From Undaria pinnatifida (lineage: Eukaryota; Sar; Phaeophyceae; Laminariales; Alariaceae): 64,000 nt of DNA. Under the pieces are notes generated by a model. The model made no database searches. It was not told the DNA's origin and was given only the letters and a program-made list of their open reading frames with translations. Every line of letters starts with the position of its first letter. Within the stretch, counting starts at the first letter, position 1. The DNA lies in the NCBI GenBank assembly GCA_012845835.1, contig JABAKD010000029.1, positions 7,800,548 through 7,864,547 on the forward strand, read 5' to 3'. Of this stretch, positions 21,231 to 32,422 are shown piece after piece. The position numbers and the translations under genes are program-made.

Positions 21231-21679
21231 CATCACCACCTATGGTCTTAATGCTACGGCCATGCATGACATCAGTACACCCCCCCCCCCTTTTACCACT
21301 ACCACCACCCACCACCTACTCCTCCCGCCCCCCCACCTACCATCTACCCTCGCCACCACCACCACTACCAACAACAACACCAACAAACAGGTGCGCGTGA
21401 ACGGCATAGGCTTCTCGACGCGAGAGCCCCGCCGGGCGACCGCAACCCTAGTAGTTTCCCTCAGCCCTAAAGACGCTGTCGATGACGTCACCGCGTTGGG
21501 GGGGGGGGGCGCTGGAGACGATCCCCCGGGAAGCGTTCACTGGCATTCCGAGATTGAACGAAGAGCCGCCAAAATGAGCGACGGAAACGTCGGTGAGATT
21601 TTTTCACTCTAATTCCAAGTAGTTTGTCCCTAACAATGTGGGTGCAGAAGAGGGAGGGGGGGGGGGGCGGAGGGGCAGG

Positions 21680-21955
21680 AGCGAGGGGGGTGTACTCAGC
21701 TTGTGCATGGCCGTGTAGTCGTATGATCATAGACCCCCGCGTCCCTACTCTGCCGGGACGGAGCACATCGGGTTTCACCAACCAGACAGACATTACTTGC
21801 ACCAAGCGCGAAGCGCCGTGAGCTGTTCAGCCAGTCGCATGAAGGGTGAACTGCACCCTTCCAAGAACCGCTCGTAAGACGGACCTCGGCACCTTGTGAC
21901 TACTTTCTTGCTCATGGGTGACAGCGCCAATGAGTTACATTGTCTAACTCGATAT
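21680..21955. repeat. Dispersed repeat, about 270 bp, copy 2
   Basis: Matches 385-660 in the same orientation, including CAAGCGCGAAGCGCCGTGAG and CCTTCCAAGAACCGCTCGTA. It is preceded by a G-rich run, as copy 1 is. No coding capacity recognised. Confidence 0.7.
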
Positions 21956-23175
21956 CCATCATGGTGATCGCCAAAATTACAAAAAAACACGGTGCCTTGG
22001 TTGTCTCGTTCCCGCAGTGATTGGCATGTTTTACAGCGTCGTTGCCAACCAACGCCAACTCCATTATTCACATACCTGGTAATATTTTACGGAGGCGGGG
22101 GGGGGGGGGTGGGGGAAGACGGGGGAGAGCGAAAACAGCAACAGGGATGGCCGAGAGGGGAAGGTGGGAGAAGATAAGGCGAGGGTGGGGGAGGGGGGGG
22201 GGGTCGGCGCCATACTGACCGATTGTACGAGAGCTGCTAAACTGCTGCGATCGTTGTAGATGGTTACTGATTCAATGCGTCCGCTGATGATGTAGTCTGC
22301 TGATGTACGAGTCAGGATCAAAGCTATCTGGTAGGGGAATCAGTTTTGGGGCAATTTTTTTATTAGCTTGGGCTCACTCGCGCAAGTGATCTCTCACTTC
22401 CTTTGCGGTCTTACGCCTTCGTGCTGTTTGAATTTTGCGACATGAATCCCGCAATGGGGTGGTTAGCCACGCTGCGCTAAACATACCGCCTAAACTATTT
22501 TAGTGAATGAGGTACAAAGTCATTCGAGCGAGTGGCTCAAGCCCGGCAGTAAAAGCGGAGTTTCCGGTTCTCCTCCTACAGTAGCGGTGTTCTCATGCTG
22601 GCTGCTCTTGTCGGAACGGAGAATGAACCCTCCTTGAACATTCTCTCCCTCCCTCTCTCTCTCGCTCGCTTTACCCCCCCCCCACTCTTCCTTCTCCGTG
22701 TTACACACCACCGAACGCAAGCCGTTTACTCTGTCTCACTCCGTGACCACATAAGTTGCATCTCTAGGATGAAGAATCGGCACGGACACTGGGTGTACAG
22801 ATGTCGTTCGGTAGAAACAGCGGTCTAATGGAGAGACAACACACATTACATGAGCACTCACACTGAAAAAATGAACGATTTGCTTGATTCGCTACTTTTT
22901 ATCCACGCCATGACACCTAACCAAGGATGCACAGTTCGCAATGAGCTGCACCTTGTCACGGCTCATATCACACAAAGCTCGACGGAAGAGACCGTTTCGG
23001 AATCGCCGCCGCGTGGGCAGAGCAGACTCCTGCGATGATTAAAACAATATGTCTACGTACTTTCTAGTCCATAGCATCTCGCGTGTACAAGATCAATCTG
23101 TGTCCTGGCGAAAGTGATTTCATTGTTGACTGCATTTCGATTTTTTCCGAGGTGGATTATTCAAGTATTATGATC
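21956..23175. other. No gene recognised
   Basis: It contains a G-rich tract at 22,090-22,205, TACCTGGTA at 22,072, and two modest plus-strand frames at 22,595-22,828 and 22,850-23,038 without known motifs. Neither has a second copy here. Confidence 0.45.
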
Positions 23176-23179
23176 AAAT

Positions 23180-23785
23180 AGATACCTGGTATTGATTAAC
23201 CACGACTAGTTGATTAATCGCATAATCATATAACCATGACCTCGGTGATTGGAGCATGATCACAAACAATCGCATAGTCTAGTCAAGTTAACTATTGCTT
23301 GTTCGTGTTGATTGCCCTCACCACTGCTGTCGTACACGTTGGTTATTTTCGACTTGAAAACATAGACATGGTCTAGCGGTCAGTATGCAGGACCCAATGA
23401 GAACTTATTTGACTTTCCGCTAGATAACAGCCACCAGTGTACTGTACTGGGGCTGCATCAGTATACTGGGCGCGATTGTCTTGGATACAGGGAATCTAGG
23501 CCTTTAGTAAGTGATGTAAACTGTTGGGTAATTTTTCGGGGGTCTCTCGCCGAGCTCAGCGAGCAGGACCGCTAGACTACCCAGATAACGACGGGTGACA
23601 TATGCGGAGGCACCTCCGCCAGCACGTGGCCATCGGGGTACTGAGGCGAGAGTTATTAGCCTCGGTAAAAATCAAACTGTGGATAAAAAACTGCGGCCAA
23701 TCCACTGGGGACAAAAACAAAATAACCGCCTGAACAGCAGCTAAAACAGAAACAATCCCCTACTTCGTAAAGGGGTTTAGAGCGT
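23180..23785 (+). repeat. Dispersed repeat of about 600 bp, copy 1
   Basis: Aligns with 42,690-43,335 along its length. Shared landmarks are CCATGACCTCGGTGATT, a box-A-like TGGTCTAGCGGTCAG (23,372), GCGCGATTGTCTTGGA, AGTAAGTGATGTAAACT, GCTCAGCGAGCAGGAC and TCCACTGGGGACAAAAA. It has a possible internal pol III box A, but no clear box B. The right copy ends in a poly-A run. Probably a non-autonomous retroelement; family unknown. Confidence 0.6.
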
Positions 23786-23899
23786 AAAATATTTTAGAAC
23801 CAAAATACTAGAACAATGAGTTCGGAGTCTTTAGGCAATCTTTGCTTCGCCCCGAACGAACCTCGCGATAAACGTTTGAAGAGGCAAAATAGTGGCTCA

Positions 23900-24545
23900 T
23901 AACCACCTTGATATTCACGATATCGGATGACTTCTGTTGTTGCTGCTGCCGCCGCCGCCGCTGCTGCTGCTCTAAATGGCCGCTTAGATGCCATACCGCT
24001 TCCACTGCCGCTGTTGCTGGTGACACTGACGCAGCCATCGTGACCCGCCGTGTGTACTGAGTGTGAAGAGCTTTCCATAATAAGAGCTTTCCATTCGAAG
24101 AACGGGCTTCTTTCGGTGGCAGGGGGCGCATCTCCAGGGGGTGTCTCGAAGGTGGAGCTGGGCTTGGGTCTGGGAACCCTGTTTCACGGGGGGACGTTGC
24201 CGGTGAGAGAGTCCAAACATTCCGGGGTTGGCGTCATCAGGGGCTTGAGGAGACTTGACGTTGTCGAGGACTGCTTGTATCGAAAACTCGCGTCTCCTCG
24301 AGCTACCGATGATGCAGAGCGGCGGGATGTTCCACTCTTCCATCCTGAAAACGCCCCATCATGAAAATCACTACCCAGACTAGAGCTCAGCTCAGCCGTC
24401 GAGGAACTCCATCGAGATGTGCTCCCTACCATCGTCAATACAGTCCCTTTGCGCGGCTATATGCTACGCTCGCGGCACATCACGCGACCACCGCTGTTAC
24501 CACCGCCGTTGTCGCTTCGCCCCGGACGAGCCACGCGAAACAGTA
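23900..24545. pseudogene. Head-to-head fragments of the 45-kb gene family
   Basis: A minus-strand fragment (23,930-24,350) carries PSPAPPSRHPLEMRPLPPK and HTAGHDGCVSVTSNSGSGSG. A plus-strand fragment (24,361-24,545) carries DSSSAQPSRNSIEM in the matching frame. The first motif matches NFAPPSRHPLDIGG of the gene at 44,499-45,761. As at 20,045, two fragments point away from a common centre, here at about 24,360. Trinucleotide CTG/CGC runs sit at the same relative place in each. Broken gene pieces rather than a working gene. Confidence 0.55.
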
Positions 24546-24795
24546 GCTCATAACCACCTTGATGTTAGCTATATAGTATTGCTGCTGCTGCTGCTGTCGC
24601 CACCGCCGCTGCTCTAATAGGCTGTGTAGATGCCACAATACCTCTTCTACCGCCGGCGTTGCTGTTGACACTGACTCCGCCATCGTGGCCCGCCCTGTGT
24701 AGTGAGTGTGAAGAGGTTTCTACTCAAGAACGGGTTCCTTTCGGTGGCAGGAGGTGCATCTCCAGGGGGTATCTCGAAGGTGGAGCTAGGTCAAC
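24546..24795 (-). pseudogene. Third fragment of the 45-kb gene family
   Basis: The minus strand carries HSLHRAGHDGGVSVNSNAGG after a stretch related to the fragment at 23,930-24,350, again with a CTG-type run next to it. It lies in direct order with that fragment. Only about 250 bp are present, ending at the satellite. Confidence 0.5.
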
Positions 24796-25800
24796 CTCGT
24801 GCAAGGTTCACGAAGAGATGATCCTGCCAAGGCGTTATGCTACACGAGGTCCATCCAAAACACCCTGCTAAGGCGCGAAACCTGAACAAGGTCCTAGACC
24901 AAGGTAATCGCCCCACGCAAGGTCTGTTTGGTTGACCCTGTTCGGGGTGTTTGCCCTGCCGAGGTATGAGATGGAGGCTGTCAGAGGGTCAGGTGATAGT
25001 CGACCTCGTGCAAGCTAATATGCAGAGATGACCCGGCCAAGGCGTTACCTTACACAGGGCCTGTTGAAAAACCCCTGCTAAGGTGCGGACCCTGAATAAG
25101 GTCCTAGGCCAAGGTATTCACCTTGTGTAGGGTCTACTTGGTTGATTCTGTGTACGTCGTTTTTATCGTGGCAAAGTATGACATGTAGGCACTCACAGGG
25201 TCGGGTGATAGTCAACCCTGTGCAAGGTCTGTCTGATTGACTCTGTACCGGGTGATACCCCTGCCAAGGTACGAGATGGAGATCCTCACAGGATCAAGAG
25301 ACAGTCGACCTCGCGCAAGGTTCATAAAGAGATGACCCTGCCAACGCGTTAACCTACACACGGTCCATATTAAACACCCTGCTAAGGATAGAACCCTGTA
25401 CAGGGTCCTAGGCCAAGGTGTTCACCCTGTGCAAGGTCTTCTTGGTTGACCCTGTACGGGGTGTTTCCGCTGGCAAGGTTTGAGATGGAGGACTTCAAAG
25501 GATTAGGTTATACTCGACCTCGTGCAAGGTTCTGAAAGTCAAGACCCTACCAAGGCTTCAACCTACACAGGGCACGCCAAGAAGACGCCGCTAATGTGTG
25601 TAGCCTGCAAAGGGTAAGAGACCAAGACCTTACCCAAGGTATTCACCATGTGCAAGGTCTGCATGATTGACCCTGTACAGGGTTTTAACGCTGGCAAGGC
25701 CATCTGTAAATACCATGGTAAGGCGAGGCACCCCCTACAGGATCATCGCGGGGTCTTCACATGGTGTTCAACCCTGACAGGGTATCCGCAGGGTATAGCT
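24791..25800. repeat. 210-bp satellite, almost five units
   Basis: Units start with GTCGACCTCGTGCAAGG-type sequence at about 24,791, 25,001, 25,211 (shortened), 25,305 and 25,513. Each unit contains smaller motifs such as ACCCTGCTAAGG, GGTCCTAGGCCAAGGT and CACCCTGTGCAAGGTCT. Units differ by about 15-25% by eye, so the array is not young. No coding frame runs through it. Confidence 0.8.
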
Positions 25801-26244
25801 GAATTTTCAGTCAGGTTGACCTGGGTGGTTTATTACTTCTTGCGTCGCTGTCGTTACTAAAACAGGACGCCGTAGGGAAATCTTGGGAAACCTTGTACAC
25901 ATTCAGAGATCGATCAACAGCGCACTTGCTTTCTTGTCATCTTGGTGTGTCTTAAATTCTCCACGCTTGACGTACGATCCACCATCGTTTGCTTGTCCAT
26001 GTCATGCCTCCACAGTCATATTCCTGGCGTTACTGTATTTCCCATATATTGCCCTATGGTAAAACAAAGGCTTATCATTTTGCAAGGTCCTTATCGCCGC
26101 CCAGTAGCATGCAATTATGCTATACTGGGACGCTCCTCTTGGTGTACAATTACCGCAACACACAACACTGACTATAAAATTATACTGGGACACTCCTCTT
26201 AGTGTACAATTACCGCAATACACAACACTGACGGATGGAAAACA
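25801..26244. other. No gene recognised; 65-bp tandem pair
   Basis: Two units of about 62 bp at 26,109-26,170 and 26,173-26,232 share ATACTGGGACxCTCCTCTT and GTGTACAATTACCGCAA. The rest has no recognised feature. Confidence 0.6.
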
Positions 26245-26909
26245 TGTTACAACGGTGTGGTATTACAACGCTGTGATATTACAACGGTGTGTTATAGCAG
26301 TATTGTTAGAATACTTGAGTTGGTACCGTGTTGTGGTTGTTGGAGCTTGCCTATAATACAAAATCTAGGAGTGCACTCATCGATACCAAACAGGATTGTT
26401 GCCTCGAAGGGATTGCCGTGGGTACGTGAAAGTGATAAGCAATGGCGTCACATCTCTGCCGACCACCTAGTCTACCCAAAAATCAAGGGGGCGATGATGA
26501 GAAATGCCCTGAGAGTGAAGGCCTCCATACACAGTCACCTGGGAACCAGGGGTGGCGCGTCATGATGCCCAACTTTCTATCCTCGTGAAAGAGCAGTACG
26601 CGTGTCTGAGTCCCACAACTCCCAGAATGCATCGCATGTAAGGAGATTCGTAGGAAAGAGAGAGGAGGCCGCATCAAGCTCACTCACTCCGGTTCTATTT
26701 CAGCTCCCTAGCGGTAATCAGGTGCGCGCATTTGCACTTGGTGAACTGGATCGTTTTCCATACCAACTTGAATGTAGTTAGGAGTCTGCCCATAACGTGA
26801 GCGTGTGTACACAATTAACTGAAACGAATGCATGATGTGGAACCAGTCTGATGGGTTGGAAGCCCTACTACCCCCTTGGCCTGGTTTGGTAGAGATGATT
26901 TTCATAACA
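26245..26909 (+). repeat. 5' LTR of the 26.2-29.0 kb element
   Basis: Begins TGTTACAACGG and ends TTCATAACA, next to the primer site. It aligns over its full length with 28,323-28,981, sharing for example GGTTGTTGGAGCTTGCC and GGTTGGAAGCCCT. Confidence 0.75.
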
Positions 26910-26937
26910 TGGTGTCCAATCCGAGAATCGAACTCGG
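26910..26937 (+). promoter_or_regulatory. Primer-binding site complementary to a tRNA 3' end
   Basis: TGG followed by TGTCCAATCCGAGAATCG and on to CTCGG. Read on the other strand this is a T-arm with a 5-bp stem and a TTCGATT loop, the 7-nt 3' acceptor strand, a discriminator base and CCA. The 28-nt fit directly abutting the LTR is diagnostic of reverse-transcriptase priming. The tRNA identity was not determined. Confidence 0.75.
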
Positions 26938-28322
26938 GTTTCAACGATCCCTCTATGGTATGGGAGTAACACAAAGGGTGGTCGAATTCTACGTGTCAAC
27001 ATATCGCCGTGTTTAACGTCCTGTCTTTCCACACAAGCGACGGTCTTGCAACAAGGGAGGTGGCTACGCATTGAACCACCGCCGGACATATCGGTGATTG
27101 ACCCTGCCTTTCACTTGTTGCAAGGCGTGCCAATTTTAGCCAAGCATAGCAGGCGTGTTACCGCTCGCATGCCAATGGCCTAGCCTTCCGCTGGCCAGTA
27201 ACCTGGGGGGGAAGCGGCACCTGGCGTCGGGAATAGCCTTCCATAACTTATTTAGGGGGTCGGGGAAATCTACGGTTGATATAGTTACCTTGAAGGGCTG
27301 ATAGAGCGCGACACAGCCTATTATCAGATGACTCAAGGTAGGACTGGTAACGCGTATTATAACAGAGATACAGTAAACGCAGGAAGAACCTTATAGGTCG
27401 TGTAAGCCGCGTCACGGTGAGGAGAAACTATACGCGGCCTGGCGGTGAGATCAAATCCACAAAGATAAGTCGACCTCGCCGTGCCGTTCGATCCCTTTTC
27501 CAGTTCCTTCCTTGCGTCATTGGCCTCAGCGTCGATGTAACTAGCGATGAATTGCTGTCACAAATGGACTATCCGGCAGCCACAGGTGGCTTGAACGACC
27601 ACGTCAATAACAGAAGATAAAGCCGTCAGAAGAGCGAGGTAGAGCGGCTCTCGAAGATAGTCGCGCCGAGCTACACGCGATGGGAGCGCGAGAGAAATAG
27701 AGGCCTTCATTCATCTGTGGAACTACAGCATAGTATTTAACTTTGGCAGATGCACGGCCTTGTGTCGGATTGGGTTAGCCATAAACGGGTAGAATAAAAG
27801 TACGTCTAGGCGATGTCCAAAAATTACTTGCTTACGAACAAGAAGGGTTTGAAATTACCGCTACAAGCGCAAATACAATGTCCCCGCGCGTCAATTAAGA
27901 GGTATAGACTACTTGTCGGGTCTCGAGTTGTCGAGTTGTGACATAAAGACACCATGGATCGCTTGTCTGTCTCTCACGACGGCAGCAGCATGATGAGCAG
28001 CTCATGTAAGCACCATTATCAGTATGTGTCTATTTCCAAGCGTGCGATAAGTATATTCGAAAGTGGCAAGGTACACGGATGGCCATGGCCGAGTGGGATA
28101 CATCACTAGAGCCAGCGCAATCACAAGTCGGTGTTGATAACGAAAGCCAGGTACGAGAGACGAGGATTTTCCTCCGACGGATAAAACACACGCTTCAGAT
28201 GGATAGGTCGCTCTTTGCCCAGAAAATCGTACTCGTTCATGCGGTCAGTTTCGTGATTTCAGCATACGCCGCCGTTGGTATCGCGTGGCTGGCCCCTCTC
28301 GGGCCATCCAGCTGGGGGGGGG

Positions 28323-28981
28323 TGTTACAACGTTGTAGTATAGCCAGTAAAGTTGGTATCGTGTTGCGGTTGTTGGAGCTTGCCCAAGCTAATATACAGA
28401 GTAGGGGTGTAGTGCAAGGGTCGACGCCAAACAGGATAATTGTTGCCTGAAAGGGATTTCCGTGGGTAGGCAGAAGTGCTAAGCAATGACGTCATGTCTT
28501 CTTCTTCTGTCGATCACATAGTCTACCAGCAAATGAAGGGGGCGACGATGATAAATACTCTGAGGATGAAGGCCTGCCCAACGGTTCATTTGGAAGCAGG
28601 GATGGCGCGCCGTGATGCGCAACTTTACATGCTCGGGAAAGAGCAGTTTGAATCTCTGACTCCCACAGTGGTCATCACACATCACATGCAAGGGGACGCG
28701 CAAGCAAGGAGAGAGGAGGCTGCAGCAAGCTTACTCACTCACAATCCATTTCAGCTGCGTCGTAGCGGTGATCAGGTGGCAGACCATTGAACTTGGGGTG
28801 AGCTGTGTCACTTGCCATAGCAACTCGGGTGTAGGTAAGACCCTGCCCATAATAAGGTGAGCGTCTGTATAGAGTGAACTACAGAATAAAAAGAAGGCAC
28901 CATCTAGAGCGCGTATGATTGGTTGGAAGCCCTGCTTGCTACCCTTTTCGCCAGGCGTGGTAGAGATGCAGTTCATAACCA
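28323..28981 (+). repeat. 3' LTR of the 26.2-29.0 kb element
   Basis: Begins TGTTACAACG after GCTGGGGGGGGG, a polypurine tract, and ends CATAACCA. Partner of 26,245-26,909. Confidence 0.75.
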
Positions 28982-28989
28982 GCACCCTA

Positions 28990-30105
28990 GAAAAAGAAGA
29001 AAACATTGATTCCACCTCAACCAACTCTTCCATTTATTTGGTAATGATATTGGGACCGCTTTTGTTGTTGGGCGATGCATAAACCCGGTGTGCCTGGTAC
29101 GATAGAATTGTATTCATACCACAGGCGCATGTATCATCGGCAAAATTGACAACTCTTTGTGTTCCATTATCTGCAAGTTTGTGTTCCTTAACTTCCAGCC
29201 GCCGAAAGTCCGCCATGGCATTAGAAAAGCAGAACATACTGTTTGTAGCAGGTAGTATACATTTGTATAGTATACAATATGGACTTCAGGACCTTTCGAC
29301 AATCTTCGATTTAATCGTGACGAGGATGTGGCGTGTGGGACGTGGAACGCTAAATCACGGGCTCTGCACATTTACCACTCTTGGTTCAGTGGACACCATA
29401 GATCGGGCATTATTAATTAGTAATTAGCTCGTGCGCTGTTGTCCTGGCCCAATCGTTCGGGCTTGAACTGTTGTTTCGTACAACAGGCGTCGGAACGCGT
29501 GTTGTGCGAGAGGTTTCGCGCCGCGCAACGCTTTTTGCTGCAAGTGAAACAACAACCAAGGTATTATTTTGCACGAGAATTTTTCGCCGGAGGCCGAACA
29601 CATATACATAATTACGAAGTTATTGTTTTATGAGGCACGGAACGCCTAAGCGCGCCTTGACAAGTGGGCTAGGGGCGTATGTTCAATGGAGACATTTGCC
29701 CCCCGCGCCCCCTACGCGGGAGACGGCCTCCAGAGTTCCTCCCCACGGGGGGTTAACAAGCGTCGCAACACGCCTTCCTACTAAACAATGCCATGGTGAG
29801 CTCTCGAAGCCTAGTGTTCGGAGGCACACAAATATCTGCCAACATAACAAGGTATTGACAGCTTGATGGGGGCGCGATGTGATTGGTACCTTTAACAAAG
29901 TTGAACTGTTTGGACATGCAAATTATCCCCTTATAACTGCTGTTATGACATACCTGGTATAACTTCGAATTTGCAATGACAACATTCGAAAATATATAAT
30001 TGAAGTACTATGATATATACAGAGACATAGGCATGACTCCGGACCCGTTCGGTGATCTTGGCTTCAACTCCGACGAGCCAAGAGACAAGCGTGTGAAGGG
30101 GCTAC
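28990..30105. other. No gene recognised
   Basis: Short frames on both strands, none with a known motif. TACCTGGTA occurs at 29,951. Confidence 0.45.
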
Positions 30106-30108
30106 ATA

Positions 30109-30192
30109 TAGTATCACACACAGCTTGCAAAGATGAGTTTCGACAAAATATTCGATTTCACAGCTGGAGTGTATTTTAATTTTTATAATATA
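30109..30192 (+). mobile_element. Mini-element, 5'-shortened copy 3
   Basis: It keeps only the last 85 bp of the unit at 14,980-15,167, starting at AGTATCACACACAGCTTGC. The ATG at 30,133 opens MSFDKIFDFTAGVYFNFYN, one residue different from copy 1. The frame continues beyond the element into flanking DNA. 5' shortening with a constant 3' end is typical of reverse-transcribed insertions. Confidence 0.6.
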
Positions 30193-30245
30193 TGTAAACA
30201 GGGAATACTGTACGACTGTAATGGTGCCTTCTCGTATATTGCAGG

Positions 30246-30422
30246 TTGGTACCAGCCGGACTTACCGGCACTTGGGCGGAAACCGGCAATACTCCACACA
30301 CTGCTGTGCCACTAATTGTGTTCCCACCTTTACCAAGCGATTTCACAGGCACCATATGGGGCAACAATCACTACTCAACCGGCGCTATAGAGGGACCTCT
30401 ATCTTCGTACTGTAACTCATAA
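30246..30422 (+). CDS. Candidate terminal exon, unknown protein
   Basis: After TCGTATATTGCAG a frame of 58 codons runs to a stop: LVPAGLTGTWAETGNTPHTA, then VPLIVFPPLPSDFTGTIWGN, then NHYSTGAIEGPLSSYCNS. Its composition (Thr, Gly, Pro, aromatic residues, one Cys near the end) looks like an extracellular beta-rich domain, but I cannot name it. It lies 50 bp downstream of mini-element copy 3. Other frames are also open for shorter distances. Confidence 0.3.
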   Translation: MVPAGLTGTWAETGNTPHTAVPLIVFPPLPSDFTGTIWGNNHYSTGAIEGPLSSYCNS

Positions 30423-30429
30423 TCCCCTT

Positions 30430-32136
30430 GACGTTCGCAATATCATATACCTGGCAAGTGACTGCACTATACACCGCTCGAGGAGCGGCAACGTTTAACT
30501 GGTGCGAATAATAACGGGTAGGGACAAGGGGCACCGTGCATTCTTTAGTACATGCGGGCCCCGTACACAAGTGTATGGTGTTTAGTACTGAAATGGAACT
30601 AAAAAGACGCTTGTTTCCATACTGCATCAATTTTGTTTCTTGATATTGCCTGCATAGTAGGCGGCTCGTAATATCGCGGATGCAGTGGTGCATGATTCAG
30701 GCAGCAGCCGTACGACAGCGAGCCATAGGCTTCCTGGTACCGGGCGCACTGCATTGCTGCACAATAGCAGTACCCTCTTGCGGCGGTGACTGCTGTTTGT
30801 TGTTAGACAGTGAAATCAACAATGACACTACGTTGATATTGAGATTGTGTTAAACGCCTCTAATATTAATAGAACTGCAATAACCACGTTTTTTTTAACT
30901 GCTCGATCGAAATGACCGCGGGAATTATTTTAAAATGTCCTGCATTGTGGTAGAAAGGGCAAGGACATCTAATCATGCGAGACATCTATTCATACGAGGG
31001 GTTGACGAGACACAAACGGAGGACCAAACGTGCTTCCCCCTTTTCTAGCGGAGTCGGTAGCTGCTTCAAACTGCAGAGTCTCTTGAAAATGTGATATGAT
31101 GTTGCCTTGCTATTCTTGGCCGAGTTAGTTCTTCATCTCACGGGTATCATGTTTGTAATGATACCCACAAAGCGGAAGCGAATTGTACACTACCACTTCT
31201 TCAGTACTACGTAAGCTGAGACGGGCTTGGCGCGTTCATGAGTATCCCACAGACTACCCAGATCAGACATGAGAGTTCCAGTAGAGCTGTGGTGGCATAC
31301 AGCGTCCGACAGGGCCTATCACAGAGGACAAGCAAACACTACCTTGCTGTACGCAATATTAATAGTAGTGTTCAAAAACTAGTCCATAGGTGTAGCGCCT
31401 CTAGAACCACACCCACGCTTGGTGACAAATTACTTGTAATCAGAGTGGAATGGCTGTTGCAGTGAGTGGGAGAACGGTTAGACTTCGTCACCGGGACGAG
31501 CGGATGAAAACGTTCGAAACTCATTACAATGTTGTACTGCTATATCCAAATCGTTTTACCAGGACGAGCAGAGTTTGCACAAATAACAACGAACGACAAA
31601 ACGGTGCTATGACATTTATTCTGACACGTGAACATTGTGGGTCCTCTGGGTAGTCGAGGCGCAAATTGGACGATGGCAACAACAAACAGCATGATTGGAC
31701 AACGTTGCAGCACAAACGATTACCTGGTACGACGTGTTCTGGGGGATTCTGGGAGGGGCGGAGGTTGGTCCTGTTTGCGAACCCCCCGACAGACTACCAC
31801 TACACTTAATCTTGTATTAATACAACACCCACTCACAATGTTTGCTGGAGGCGCGTGCTACGATGATAGAGGTGCATCACGTTTTTTCTGCGGTTCCTCG
31901 ATATGGGACCTCTCCCAAAAAAATCTGATTTGGACACCAAAAAAACTACAACCGGATGAAAAAACCCTTGGCCTAGGTACACGACGAGAATCGCGCAAAA
32001 AAAGCACCTGTTTCCGACGATTTTGGGGTACGGTGAGCCCCGTCATTCCGAAAACAAAATACCCAGAAAGTGCTACCTCTATCATAGCACGCGTCTGGAA
32101 TAGTGCCCATCGTCGACAAAAATTGGACTGGCGGGC
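30430..32136. other. No gene recognised
   Basis: A plus-strand frame from 31,628 runs about 190 codons up to and into the LTR at 32,142, but it has no known motif and the opposite strand is also open in part. TACCTGGTA occurs at 31,721. Confidence 0.4.
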
Positions 32137-32141
32137 CCCGT

Positions 32142-32422
32142 TGTTCGATAGCTCCAAGCGGGGTAGGTTTCAAGTCATTGTATTACGTCTCCCAACCACA
32201 GGGTAGAGGCAAGTCGAGCAGAGAACTCATGCATGAGACCTCCGAGAAGAGAGCTCGTGCGTAACACCTCCAAGAAGAGTGAGCTTCCGAGCAAGAGCTC
32301 ACAGCAGCAGTCGACCATCAAGAACGCCACCCAGGTACTACTAGGTGCCCAATAATAGTCCAATAGCCCGAAACAGCACGAAACTGATACGTAACTGTCA
32401 TACTGAAAATCCCAAATCAACA
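32142..32422. repeat. Left LTR of the 32.1-36.4 kb element
   Basis: Begins TGTTCGATAGCTCC, ends CCCAAATCAACA, 281 bp. Contains AAGTCGAGCAGAGAACTCAT and a row of CCGAGAAGAG-like motifs. Confidence 0.8.

Larger units (their letters stand above)
26245..28981 (+). mobile_element. LTR retrotransposon fossil with 660-bp LTRs
   Basis: Direct repeats of 665 bp and 659 bp begin TGTTACAACG and end in CA. The left one is followed at once by a primer-binding site, the right one is preceded by a G-rich purine tract. The internal part is only about 1.4 kb and shows no gag-pol, so the element is broken or non-autonomous. The LTRs differ at perhaps a quarter of positions, so the insertion is old. No clear target duplication remains. 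Superfamily cannot be set without polymerase sequence. Confidence 0.75.

Noticed and set aside
26910-26937. tRNA gene
   Set aside because: Only the T-arm and 3' acceptor strand are present, in antisense, directly after an LTR. That is a primer-binding site.
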